Origin: CAZEVY01 sp964515555
Lineage (GTDB): Bacteria; Acidobacteriota; Terriglobia; Bryobacterales; Bryobacteraceae
Reading direction: 5' to 3'
Assembly: GCA_964515555.1 (NCBI GenBank)
Contig: CAZEVY010000025.1
Location: forward strand, 1-55,105
Length of the DNA stretch: 55,105 nucleotides
Shown here piece by piece: positions 11,916-19,732 of this stretch. The translations under genes were made by a program, and so were the position numbers. The notes under the pieces are model-generated. The model saw nothing but the letters and a program-made list of their open reading frames with translations, did no database searches and was not told the origin of the DNA. How positions within the stretch are numbered: position 1 is the first letter of the stretch; each line of letters opens with the position of its first letter.

Positions 11916-12263
11916 GTGACTAGCACAGCAACGAGTGATCGCCGGACCTCGAGCCGGTTCCCGATTGAGCGCGAGGTGCGCTACAAGGTGCTGAACCGCA
12001 AGGGCGAAGCCGAAACCGGGTCCGGCAAGACCATCAACATGAGCAGCGGCGGACTGCTCTTCAGCGCCGAGCAGCTGCTGATGCCGGGGCGGCGCCTGGA
12101 GGTGTCGGTCGCCTGGCCGGCGCAACTCAACAACAGTTGCCCGCTCAAGCTGGTGGCGCGCGGCCGTGTCGTACGCTTCGACGACGGCGCGGCGGCCATC
12201 GAAATCCAGCACTACGAATTCCGGACGCAGGGGTCGCTCGGACTGGCGCCTGCCGGCAAGTAG
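11916..12263 (+). CDS. PilZ-domain protein
   Basis: 115 residues from GTG 11916, chosen because GGGAGG ends five bases upstream; an in-frame TTG at 11868 would add 16 residues. The PilZ signature is present as DRRTSSRF (RxxxR-type motif, residues 8-15) and NMSSGGL, a variant of D/NxSxxG. Such single-domain PilZ proteins bind cyclic di-GMP and act by contacting partners. No partner gene is adjacent. The stop lies two bases from that of the convergent binding-lipoprotein gene. Confidence 0.85.
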   Translation: MTSTATSDRRTSSRFPIEREVRYKVLNRKGEAETGSGKTINMSSGGLLFSAEQLLMPGRRLEVSVAWPAQLNNSCPLKLVARGRVVRFDDGAAAIEIQHYEFRTQGSLGLAPAGK

Positions 12264-12265
12264 CG

Positions 12266-13150
12266 CTACGGCATTTCCTTCAAGAAATCGGCCGCGACGT
12301 CGGCGGCGCTTCGGCGCTCCCGTTCGACCGCGCGATTCATCCGCCGCATGCCGGCGAGCGTGATCTTCCCTGAAAGCTCCGAAAGCGCGCCCCTCAGCTG
12401 CGGAATGCGCTGGAGCGCCTCGCGGCGGACCACGAGCGCGGGTTCGTTCGGGAAGAACGCGCCACGGTCGTCGGTCAGCTCCTGGAACGACGGGTCGGCG
12501 AGAGCGCCTTCGGGGGTGCGTCCGGCGGCCAGGTCGATCCAGTTGTCGAGAAGAGCCTGCGCCAGCGCCGCCGGGTCGAAGGTGCGGGCCGGCGCGGCCG
12601 ACTGGATTCGGTAGCTCTTCACGAGCGCGCCATAGCCCTCCCGAAGTTCGAAGAACTCCGGTGTGACGCCCAGGCGCCACGAACGGCCCGGCGCGGCGGC
12701 CTGTCCCAGAGTCTTGAGGCCGGCGCCGGCGCGGGCAAAGACCGCGAATCGGGCGTCGTACCCCAACGGATTCAGCAACTCCAGTTGAAACTGCGCCCCG
12801 AACTGCTCACGAACGCGGTTCAGGGCGAACTCGCGATTCGACTCCGCTGGCATTCGGAGCACCTGGGTGAGCGCCCATCCCGCTTCGACCGGGAGCACGT
12901 CGATGCCGCCCAGCATCAGCCCCTGGTGGCCGAAGGCGGCGCTTTGGAAGGAGAAGTCGCGCTTCACCTCCACCCCCAGCCGGCGCGCCACGTGTTGCGC
13001 GGCGATCTCGCCGAGGATCGACGCCTCGGTAGCGGCGCGCGCCCCCACCGTCACGGCCTCCCGCGGCGGTTTCCGGGAGCAGGCGGCCAGGGTCAAGGCG
13101 AGGCCGCCGAACGACCGGCGCGACAGGGACGGACCCGGGCGGAAGGCCAC
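12266..13150 (-). CDS. Orphan glycine-betaine/quaternary-amine-type substrate-binding lipoprotein
   Basis: 294 residues. The N-terminus has SRRSFGG followed by LALTLAAC, a twin-arginine-like stretch plus lipobox, so a membrane-anchored lipoprotein is likely. The mature start TVGARAATEASILGEIAAQHV matches the opening of OpuAC/OsmX-type domains (GSKNFTEQxILGE), followed by a GGIDVLPVEAG segment typical of the first lobe. No ABC permease or ATPase gene is near. It could serve a distant transporter or act as a sensor. The ligand is uncertain, and some family hallmark aromatic residues cannot be aligned by eye. Confidence 0.65.
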   Translation of the reverse strand: MAFRPGPSLSRRSFGGLALTLAACSRKPPREAVTVGARAATEASILGEIAAQHVARRLGVEVKRDFSFQSAAFGHQGLMLGGIDVLPVEAGWALTQVLRMPAESNREFALNRVREQFGAQFQLELLNPLGYDARFAVFARAGAGLKTLGQAAAPGRSWRLGVTPEFFELREGYGALVKSYRIQSAAPARTFDPAALAQALLDNWIDLAAGRTPEGALADPSFQELTDDRGAFFPNEPALVVRREALQRIPQLRGALSELSGKITLAGMRRMNRAVERERRSAADVAADFLKEMP

Positions 13151-13353
13151 AGGACAGTCTACCGAAATCGGCGGCGTGCGGTGCTCCTCGGCCCGTTTTC
13201 TCCGTGACGATCGCCGCGCCCGCCACCTGCTTCGGGCGTCGGGTAGGGAAACAACCTACTTTTCGGATAGGTGCGCAGTCGTGTATTTAATTGTCCGCGG
13301 CTAAGAAGAATTGCGGAGCATCAGCCGATATGTGGGGTGCGGAAGCTCCGTCG

Positions 13354-13758
13354 ATGCTCCTGATACAAATTCTGCGTAAAGACCCTCTGGCGGGCGTGGC
13401 GATCTGCTTGTGCCTGATCACGATACTGTGGTGCATTCGGTTGCTGCATCGTATGAAGGCGCGGTCGGACCGGTTCCTCGTTGGGCTGGTGGGGGTGATC
13501 GCCAGCTACCAGGGGTTGCGGATTCTGAAGGATGCCGGCGTCTGGAACGGCTGGAAGATGGAGTCGTTCGCGGCGCTGATGGTGACGGTCGCGTACCTGG
13601 CGGTGGTGGTGATTCTGCGGTTCAACAGCAGCGAGCTGGTCCGCACGAGAATTCAGCTGCGGCTGGCCGAGGCGAATGAGCCTCCGCCTCCGGCGCCGCC
13701 CGATTCGGCGGCCAAGGCCGGAGAACCCGCGGTTCAGGCGAGCCGCCCGGCAGGGTAA
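13354..13758 (+). CDS. Small membrane protein of unknown function
   Basis: 134 residues from ATG 13354 (GGAAG eight bases upstream); upstream ATG 13330 and TTG 13291 are possible. Three hydrophobic segments are seen: residues about 10-30 (AGVAICLCLITILWCIRLL), 40-58 and 69-90. A charged cytoplasmic-looking helix and a Pro/Ala-rich tail follow. I recognise no family. It is the first gene after the divergent binding-lipoprotein gene. Confidence 0.65.
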   Translation: MLLIQILRKDPLAGVAICLCLITILWCIRLLHRMKARSDRFLVGLVGVIASYQGLRILKDAGVWNGWKMESFAALMVTVAYLAVVVILRFNSSELVRTRIQLRLAEANEPPPPAPPDSAAKAGEPAVQASRPAG

Positions 13759-13830
13759 GGGCGGGAATCGGAGCGGGGCGACACCCGCCACGGCGGCGCT
13801 CCCGGCTCATCGGCAGGTTATCCTGGCTCT

Positions 13831-14235
13831 ATGAAGTTGGCCGCCGGCGGCCCGCCGATCGCCTGCAATCCGCACGCGATCCGCGCGGAAGACCGCCCGC
13901 GATACCGCGACCTGGTCGAGAAGCTGCGGTCGGCGGTGCGCGAGACGCGCGAGTTGCGCGACGGTTATGCCCTCGGCGTCGACACCCGCACGATAACCCT
14001 GACCGACCTCGCCGAATGGGTCGGCATGGAGCGGCTGTGCTGCCCCTTCCTGACGTTTCAGATCGAGGTCGCCGGGGCGGCCGACTCGGCGCGATTGACG
14101 CTGCGCGGGTCCAAGGGAGCGAAGGCGATTCTCGCCGCGGCGTTCGCGAAGGAGCTGCGGACCATCGACCGGCTGGCGGCTATTTCGTCTTCGACCGTGA
14201 ATCCTCAAGCACGCGCACCGCGCGCGTCGGGTTGA
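13831..14235 (+). CDS. Conserved-looking small protein with CCPFL motif
   Basis: 134 residues, soluble. The distinctive centre is ERLCCPFLTFQIEV (residues about 67-80), a Cys-Cys-Pro-Phe signature preceded by an EWVGM helix and followed by LTLRGSKGAKAIL. The paired cysteines could bind metal or undergo redox chemistry; no function is known to me. The last 56 bases overlap the convergent Cys-rich gene at 14180. If the overlap is real, both 3' ends are constrained, although the C-terminal 15 residues here look low-complexity. Confidence 0.7.
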   Translation: MKLAAGGPPIACNPHAIRAEDRPRYRDLVEKLRSAVRETRELRDGYALGVDTRTITLTDLAEWVGMERLCCPFLTFQIEVAGAADSARLTLRGSKGAKAILAAAFAKELRTIDRLAAISSSTVNPQARAPRASG

Positions 14236-14857
14236 ACACCCCGCACGAGCAGAAGCGCATCATGTAGCTGGCCGCCTCCTCGGGCGTGCGGCGGCCCTCC
14301 TTCACCCAGTCGATCATCTTCTTCGCCAGCGAAGACGCGATCATGCCGTGGCCGCACATCGTCATCAGCGTCAGCACCTGCGAGTTGGGGAGCTTCTCGG
14401 TCTTGCCCTCAAACCCCAGCGAGTAGCCCACGCTGTGGCGCGGAATCCCCGCCGCGAAGCAGCATTGCTCGGCGCCGTCGATCGAGGTGGAGACGTTGAT
14501 CGATAGGCCCAGGTCCTCCTCGCGGACCTTCTTGACGAAATCCTCGGCCGCCGGGCGATTGTCGAACACCGCCGCCACCGTCGTCACGTGGCTCAGCCCG
14601 TCGATCACCTTGCGATAGTCGGGCGTGCGGTCCCGGTTCCAGTGCGCCGTCGGATTCATCGACTTCGACGGCCGGAGCGCCCCGCCGTTGCGCGCGTCGC
14701 CCAGGTTCACCGGGCGATACGGCACCGCCATCTCGAGAAAGCGGCGCAGCTTCGGCAGCGCGTCCTGGTCGTTCTTCCCGCGGCAGCACATGGCGAACAC
14801 GACGTAGTCGTCGCGGAAGCTCTCCGCGTCGCCGAATCGATGCAGTGTGTTCGTCAT
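14180..14857 (-). CDS. Cys-rich protein of unknown function, third gene of the MFS/ferredoxin operon
   Basis: 225 residues, soluble, nine cysteines. Visible clusters are AMCCRGK (residues about 22-28), EQCCFAAG (about 131-138), and a C-terminal MCGHGMIASSLAKKMIDW with RFCSCGVFNPTRA about 30 residues later. The CGHGM plus CxCGxFNPxRA pair looks like a conserved metal- or cofactor-binding module, but I cannot name the family. It starts three bases after the ferredoxin stop, so it is co-translated with it. An oxidoreductase subunit receiving electrons from the ferredoxin is a reasonable inference. Confidence 0.75.
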   Translation of the reverse strand: MTNTLHRFGDAESFRDDYVVFAMCCRGKNDQDALPKLRRFLEMAVPYRPVNLGDARNGGALRPSKSMNPTAHWNRDRTPDYRKVIDGLSHVTTVAAVFDNRPAAEDFVKKVREEDLGLSINVSTSIDGAEQCCFAAGIPRHSVGYSLGFEGKTEKLPNSQVLTLMTMCGHGMIASSLAKKMIDWVKEGRRTPEEAASYMMRFCSCGVFNPTRAVRVLEDSRSKTK

Positions 14858-14860
14858 CGC

Positions 14861-15706
14861 CTACCTCCCCGCCCCGACCGGCTGCTCCACCGTCCGCTCC
14901 ATCGGCGTCACCACCCGCCCCAGGCCGATGTTCGTCTTGGCCCGCTGCGGGCGATAGCCCAGCTTTTCGAGAATCGGGAGCACGACGTCGTCCTCTCCCT
15001 CGGCGTCGCAGCGCGTGCCGACGCCCAGGCACACCACGGTCTCGATCTGCTTCTCGACCTCCCACACCAGCCGGATCACCTCTTCGGTGCGCTCCACCGG
15101 CACCTTGATCTCGACGATCGCCGAGAGAATCTTCTCGTCGAGGATGTCGTCGCGCACCTCGCCGCGTTCCACGTCCTTGAGCAGCGTCGTCACCGGGTTC
15201 TTCTTCTCGAAGGAAACGCCCGCCTTCGCCAGCGCCCGCGTCATCCGGTCGATCTCGTGGAACCGCACGCCCACGCCCGGCCGTCCGAACTCGATCGTGA
15301 ACCCGACCTCGCCCACCTGCACGCGACCGCTCACGTCGTTGGTCTTGACCTCCTCGGTGCCGCGCCCCTCGACGCCGGTGGATTCGTGCGGCACGCGCGG
15401 GTCGGAGAACGCGCGCCGCACCACGCGCGGCCACGCCAGATCCTGCGGCGCGAAGGCGGCCGTCGGACAGACATCGGGCTCCGGATCGAAGCGCAGGCGG
15501 AAGAACTGGAAGATGCGGCGCATCGTGCGCACCATGGTCGGATTCAGGTGCTCCTGGCTGAGCCCGTTGTAGCAGGCGTAGCACTCGACGCACTCGTCCT
15601 GGTCGACGGTGGCGCGCTTGATGGCCGGGTCGATGTAGATGGCGCCCATCGGGCAGACGTAGGTGCAGTTGCCGCAGGCAACGCATTTGTTGGGGTCGAT
15701 CTTCAT
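14861..15706 (-). CDS. Ferredoxin-domain protein with split second 4Fe-4S motif
   Basis: 281 residues from ATG 15706, which overlaps the MFS stop as TGATG and has AGGGGAG upstream. Motif 1 is canonical: CVACGNCTYVCPMGAI (residues 9-24). Motif 2 begins CVECYAC (residues 39-45) but lacks the near fourth Cys. The next CP is in VCPTAAF after a 34-residue helical insertion, so the second cluster may be assembled from distant cysteines. Residues about 105-280 form a unique C-terminal domain with alternating helices and strands and GVGTRC. It probably feeds electrons to the protein encoded next. Confidence 0.8.
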   Translation of the reverse strand: MKIDPNKCVACGNCTYVCPMGAIYIDPAIKRATVDQDECVECYACYNGLSQEHLNPTMVRTMRRIFQFFRLRFDPEPDVCPTAAFAPQDLAWPRVVRRAFSDPRVPHESTGVEGRGTEEVKTNDVSGRVQVGEVGFTIEFGRPGVGVRFHEIDRMTRALAKAGVSFEKKNPVTTLLKDVERGEVRDDILDEKILSAIVEIKVPVERTEEVIRLVWEVEKQIETVVCLGVGTRCDAEGEDDVVLPILEKLGYRPQRAKTNIGLGRVVTPMERTVEQPVGAGR

Positions 15707-16983
15707 CAGCGGCTCCCCTCTGCGAAGATTCTCTTCGTCGCGTCGATCCGTGAAAACAACAGGGCCGCCGCGGCCGAGCATCCGGCGGCGACCAGAAACG
15801 GAATCTCCCATCCGAAACCGCGCACCAGGTAGGCCAGCAGCGTCGGCGAGAGCGCCCCACCTATGTTACCGCACATGTTCATAACTGCCGACACCGAGCC
15901 CGCCCAGTCGCCGCCGATATCCAGCGGAATCGCCCAGGAGACGCCTACCGTCAATTCCAGTCCGAACACCGCGACGCACGTGTAGGCCACCGAGGCGAAC
16001 GGGCTCGCCGTCAGCGCCGCCGGCACGATCGACGCCGCAGCGATGAGGAATCCCGCCACGGCCACGGCGCGTCGCGCGAGGCGCAGGTTGCCGGTGCGAT
16101 GCGCCCAGCGGTCCGAGATCAGGCCTCCGAGCAGGTCGCCGAGCGTTCCGGCCAGTAGCGGCAAGCTCGCGTAGAATCCCATCTCCTTCAGGTTGAAGCC
16201 GCGATGATCCTTGAGATAGGTCGGAAACCAGTCGAGGTACATCGAGATGCAGTAGGCGTAGAAGAAGTACATCCCCGCCAGCGTCCACAGCGTGCGGCTG
16301 CCGAGGATCTGCGACCACGGCACCGACCCGCCCGAGCGCCGCCGCGCGCCGCCCAGCGACGAGTGGATCAGGTCGCGCTCGGCGGCGTTCACCGAGCGGT
16401 GCTCCTCGGGCGTGTCGCGATAGTAGAAGTACCACAGCGCCGCCCACGCAATCCCCAGCAGTCCGAAGACGACGAACGGCGCGCGCCAGCCCCAGGCCAC
16501 CATCAGCGCGACCACGACCGGCGGCGTCACCGCCGCGCCCAGGCGCGAGCCGGCGTGAGTCACCCCCTGCGCCCAGCCGCGCTCGTGCGGCAGCATCCAG
16601 CGCGAAAGCGACCGCGTCGCCGTGGGGAAGGCGCCCGCCTCGCCGACCCCGAACAGAAACCGGAAAGCGATCAACGAGACGAAATTCCACGCGAAGGCCG
16701 TCGCCGACGTGAAGAAGCTCCACCAGACGACGATCACCGACAGCGCGCGGCGCGGTCCGATGCGGTCGCCCAGCCACCCGCCGGGAATCTGGAACAGCGC
16801 GTAGCCCCATCGGAAGGCCGCCAGAACCCAGCCCATGTCGACCAGCGACAGGCCGAACTCCTCGCGCATCAGCGGCGCCGTGGAAGAGATCACCACGCGA
16901 TCCATGTAGGTGATCATGTAGGCGGCCACCGTGATCCACAGCACGATGTGTCGGACGCGCGTCGGCCGCTCGGAGCGGGGCAT
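15706..16983 (-). CDS. MFS transporter, anion:cation symporter type
   Basis: 425 residues with twelve predicted membrane segments. The N-terminal half has ITYMDRVVISSTAPLMREEFG and the loop GGWLGDRIGPRRAL (MFS motif A form G-x3-D-R-x-G-x-R-R). FLFGVGEAGAFPTATRSLSRW is typical of the ACS family (hexuronate, tartrate, glucarate and similar organic anions). The length is normal. It is first of a coupled three-gene operon (transporter, ferredoxin, Cys-rich protein). The imported compound may be the substrate of the redox proteins; that is inference from coupling. Confidence 0.9.
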   Translation of the reverse strand: MPRSERPTRVRHIVLWITVAAYMITYMDRVVISSTAPLMREEFGLSLVDMGWVLAAFRWGYALFQIPGGWLGDRIGPRRALSVIVVWWSFFTSATAFAWNFVSLIAFRFLFGVGEAGAFPTATRSLSRWMLPHERGWAQGVTHAGSRLGAAVTPPVVVALMVAWGWRAPFVVFGLLGIAWAALWYFYYRDTPEEHRSVNAAERDLIHSSLGGARRRSGGSVPWSQILGSRTLWTLAGMYFFYAYCISMYLDWFPTYLKDHRGFNLKEMGFYASLPLLAGTLGDLLGGLISDRWAHRTGNLRLARRAVAVAGFLIAAASIVPAALTASPFASVAYTCVAVFGLELTVGVSWAIPLDIGGDWAGSVSAVMNMCGNIGGALSPTLLAYLVRGFGWEIPFLVAAGCSAAAALLFSRIDATKRIFAEGSR

Positions 16984-17055
16984 GGCGAATCACGCCATGG
17001 TATCAGAGGAGTGGCGAGGCGGCGCCCCGGCGATTCGACGCCGCCCCGAATGCGC

Positions 17056-17661
17056 TCAGTCGAACTTCGAGAGATTCGCCGCCAGCAGCGACCCCGCCGG
17101 CGCTGACGCGCGCGCCTTGCGCGAGTGCTCGTTCGGCCACTTCTGCATGAGGCCCGCGGCGAACTCCATCGAGGCGTCGCCACCGGCGCGGATCGCCTTG
17201 ACCACCAGTTGATAGCCGTCGATCCCCTCGGCGGGGTTCTTCCTGTCCATCCAGGCGAGCTGCTTGAAAGTCTCGGCGAGGTACCCGGCGTCGAACAGCG
17301 CCAGCGCGTCGGGTTTCGCCGACGCTTCGGCCGCGCGCGCCCGAGCCATCAGCTTGTCGCGCAGCGCCGCCGCGGCCTTGCCGTCTTTCATCCCATAGAT
17401 GGCGGCGCGCCGCAGCGTCTCCATGCGGACGATCACCGGGGTCGAGGGCGTCAGCAGTTCGAGCGTGTCGCCGGCGAGCCGGCTGAGGTCGTAGTCGGAC
17501 CGTGCGCCGTCCCAGTTCTTCGAGGAGACGTTCCACGGCAGCGACTTCTCGCTTCCAATGTCGAGCGGATGGCACACGAGCGGCGGCCCCGCCAGGACCA
17601 ATCCCGTCGTGATAAGAAGAGCGCCGGCCACCGCGGCCAGGCGGGTTGTCGATCGATGCAT
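17056..17661 (-). CDS. Secreted protein of unknown function
   Basis: 201 residues. Signal peptide at residues 1-24 (AAVAGALLITTGLVLAG). The mature part starts PPLVCHPLDIGSEKSLPW and is then mostly helical (ALRDKLMARARAAEASAK, YLAETFKQLAWMDRK), possibly a helical repeat fold. One cysteine near the start of the mature chain. It diverges from the FlgO-like gene across 113 bases that hold a strong palindrome. No family recognised. Confidence 0.75.
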   Translation of the reverse strand: MHRSTTRLAAVAGALLITTGLVLAGPPLVCHPLDIGSEKSLPWNVSSKNWDGARSDYDLSRLAGDTLELLTPSTPVIVRMETLRRAAIYGMKDGKAAAALRDKLMARARAAEASAKPDALALFDAGYLAETFKQLAWMDRKNPAEGIDGYQLVVKAIRAGGDASMEFAAGLMQKWPNEHSRKARASAPAGSLLAANLSKFD

Positions 17662-17716
17662 CTTGCACCTCCTGGGACACTGTACGCTCTCGACCCGCTC
17701 CTGTTTGAGTATCTCG

Positions 17717-17745
17717 CGGTAAAACCAGGACGTTTTACCGTAAAA
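17717..17745. promoter_or_regulatory. Overlapping palindromes in a divergent promoter region
   Basis: CGGTAAAAC (17717-17725) and GTTTTACCG (17732-17740) form a perfect 9-bp inverted repeat with a 6-base centre. A second palindrome, TTTTAC-C-GTAAAA (17733-17745), shares one arm. The stretch is AT-rich against very GC-rich flanks. It sits between genes diverging at 17661 and 17775, where an operator controlling both would be expected. Confidence 0.5.
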
Positions 17746-17774
17746 TCGCGCGCCGAACCGCTGTCCATGGCAAC

Positions 17775-18632
17775 ATGAAGAAGACAGGCATGACGCCCTC
17801 CCAGAAGACGGCCGTCGAGGATCAGCTCTCGCGGCTGCTCTCGAGCGAAGCGCTGGCAGGCTCCGAGCAGCTCAAGCGCCTCCTGCGCTACACCACCGAG
17901 CGCGCCCTGGCCGGCGACGGCAACGTCAAGGAATACCTGCTGGGCGTCGAAGTCTTCGGCCGCTCCGATTCCTACGACCCCCGCATCGACCCCATCGTGC
18001 GGGTCCAGGCCCGCCGCCTGCGTGCCAAGCTCGACGACTACTATCGCGCCGAGGGCAGCGCCGACCCCATCCGCTTTCAGCTTCCCAAGGGCGGCTATGT
18101 GCCGACCTTCGAGCCGGCCGCCTTGGCGCCGCCGGCCGTGCCCGCCGCCTCGCCGCGCACGAGGCGCTGGGTCTGGGCGGCCGCGGCGGCCGCCGCCGTC
18201 GCGATCGCCGTGTGGTCGTTGTGGAGCTTCCGACCGGCCGCGGGCGGCGCGCCCGTCATCGCCGTGCTCCCGGTGGTGAACCTCTCCGGCGACGCGTCGC
18301 AGGAAGCCGCCGCCGACCGGCTGACCGAGGCCATCATCACCGAGCTCGCGCGGACGGGCGCGATGCAGGTGAAGTCGCGCACCACCGTCATGCAGTACAA
18401 AGGCGTGCGGCGGCCGCTCCCCGAGATCGCGCGCGAGCTTTCCGCCGACATCGTCTTCGAGGGCGGCTACTATTCGAGCGATCGGCGGATTTACCTGAAG
18501 GCGCGGCTGGTGAGCCCCGCCAGCGACACCAAGGTCTGGGCCGACACCTTCGATCGTCCCGAAGGGGAGATCGTCGAGCTGGCGCGATCGGCGGCGCGGG
18601 CGATCGCGGCCCGCCGCGCGCCGCTTCGCTGA
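17775..18632 (+). CDS. Membrane-anchored FlgO/TolB-N-like protein with N-terminal acidobacterial-type domain
   Basis: 285 residues. Residues about 10-108 form a helical domain with FLRRLLRYTTERAL-type and DPIVRVQARRLRAKLDDYY segments, often found in acidobacterial regulator-like proteins. A membrane segment follows (residues about 133-153, Ala-rich then WSLWSF). The C-terminal part begins IAVLPVVNLSGDASQEAAAD and contains DIVFEGGYY, matching the FlgO/adenylate-cyclase-associated nucleotide-like domain. Relatives usually continue into TPR repeats; here the protein stops after the domain, so it is a short version. It may sense or scaffold; no enzymatic residues identified. Confidence 0.75.
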   Translation: MKKTGMTPSQKTAVEDQLSRLLSSEALAGSEQLKRLLRYTTERALAGDGNVKEYLLGVEVFGRSDSYDPRIDPIVRVQARRLRAKLDDYYRAEGSADPIRFQLPKGGYVPTFEPAALAPPAVPAASPRTRRWVWAAAAAAAVAIAVWSLWSFRPAAGGAPVIAVLPVVNLSGDASQEAAADRLTEAIITELARTGAMQVKSRTTVMQYKGVRRPLPEIARELSADIVFEGGYYSSDRRIYLKARLVSPASDTKVWADTFDRPEGEIVELARSAARAIAARRAPLR

Positions 18633-18645
18633 CGGCGCCCCGCCA

Positions 18646-19284
18646 CTACGGCTTCTTTTCCAATTCGCTCTTGCGCTTCAGCGTCGGCGCCTTGCGCTTC
18701 GACTCCGACGCCGCCGTCTTCTTCTCCGACTCCTTGCGCTCCTCGATATCCTTGGTCGTCATGAGCGCCTCGCGCGCCTTCTTCTCCTGGCGGTCCCTCT
18801 CGATCACCGTCGCCTTGCGCTCCCTGAGATCCTCGAGCGACATCTCCAGGCTGTCGCGTACGGTCTCCAGCGCCGTCTCCAGCGCGAACTGGTAGCGCGC
18901 CACATCCTTGGGCTTCGAATCCTCCACCCGCTTCAGCGCCGCCACCATCCACTTCTCCGACTCGGCGACGAAGGTCATCCCCTCGTTGATCTCGGCCCCG
19001 CGCTTGAGAGCGTCCTCGGCCACCGTGTCGATGGCCTCGACGATCTTGGTGAAATCCTCGAGCGTGTCGTGAATCAGCTTCGACCGCCCGGTCTTGTCCT
19101 GCGCCACCAGTTGCTCGATCAGCCGCACGCGCGCGCGGGCGAAATCGGCGTAGAGTTTCAGGCGGTCGTTGGGCTCCTGCGCCAGGCGGATCTGGTCGGT
19201 CTCGTCGGCGGTCAGGAAGTCGCGCTGCGCGGCCAGGGGCGCGGCCGCGGCGATCAGGAGCAGCGTCACGCGAAGCATTTTCAC
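18646..19284 (-). CDS. Secreted helical/coiled-coil protein, third gene of the TPR operon
   Basis: 212 residues. Signal peptide at residues 1-19 (LLLIAAAAPLAAQ). The mature chain is almost all charged helix; from about residue 150 it becomes very Lys/Glu/Arg-rich (EDLRERKATVIERDRQEKKA), a coiled-coil-like tail ending in basic repeats. No cysteine. It begins four bases after the stop of the 147-residue gene and shares its small size, export signal and helical character, so the two may form one periplasmic assembly with the TPR protein. Confidence 0.75.
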   Translation of the reverse strand: MKMLRVTLLLIAAAAPLAAQRDFLTADETDQIRLAQEPNDRLKLYADFARARVRLIEQLVAQDKTGRSKLIHDTLEDFTKIVEAIDTVAEDALKRGAEINEGMTFVAESEKWMVAALKRVEDSKPKDVARYQFALETALETVRDSLEMSLEDLRERKATVIERDRQEKKAREALMTTKDIEERKESEKKTAASESKRKAPTLKRKSELEKKP

Positions 19285-19288
19285 CTCG

Positions 19289-19732
19289 TCATTTCTTCGC
19301 CATCACCGCGGCGACCAGCCTGTCGAGCGCCTTGCCGGCGCTCGCGTGGGCCTCGGCGACCACCGGGCGGTCGTCGATGCCGACCGCGTCGCGCATGTCG
19401 GCCAGGCGCTTGAGAAGCTTGCGCACCTCGATCTCGGCGCGCTTGAAATACCGCGGACTCCGCCGCGGATTCTTTCCCGACGCTTTCAGCGAGTCCCAGG
19501 ACAGATCGACGCCCTCCAGCGACGACGCCAGCGACTTGCGCATGGCTTCCAGGTCGCCCTCCTCGTAAGCCTTTCGCGCGCCGTCGAGCGACCAGTGCGC
19601 GTACTTCAGCGCGAGGTCGGAGCGCTTCTCGAGGTTCGGCTCTTTCTGAACCTCTTCGATACTCGCCACCGGCTGCGCCGCAGCGAACGCCGCCGATAGA
19701 ATCGCGGCCAGGCCGATTGCAGCCGCCGTCAT
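19289..19732 (-). CDS. Small secreted helical protein, second gene of the TPR operon
   Basis: 147 residues from ATG 19732, which overlaps the TPR stop as ATGA; the frame is open further upstream but lies inside the TPR gene. Signal peptide at residues 1-19 (AAIGLAAILSAAFAAAQ). The rest is helical, with KYAHWSLDGARKAYEEGD and RAEIEVRKLLKRLADMRDAV resembling the same-length helices of the following gene. Function unknown; the coupling points to a shared role. Confidence 0.75.
   Translation of the reverse strand: MTAAAIGLAAILSAAFAAAQPVASIEEVQKEPNLEKRSDLALKYAHWSLDGARKAYEEGDLEAMRKSLASSLEGVDLSWDSLKASGKNPRRSPRYFKRAEIEVRKLLKRLADMRDAVGIDDRPVVAEAHASAGKALDRLVAAVMAKK

Noticed and set aside
13242..13263. 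GTAGG-GAAACAA-CCTAC followed by four T as a terminator
   Set aside because: No upstream plus-strand gene ends here and the stem is only five base pairs.
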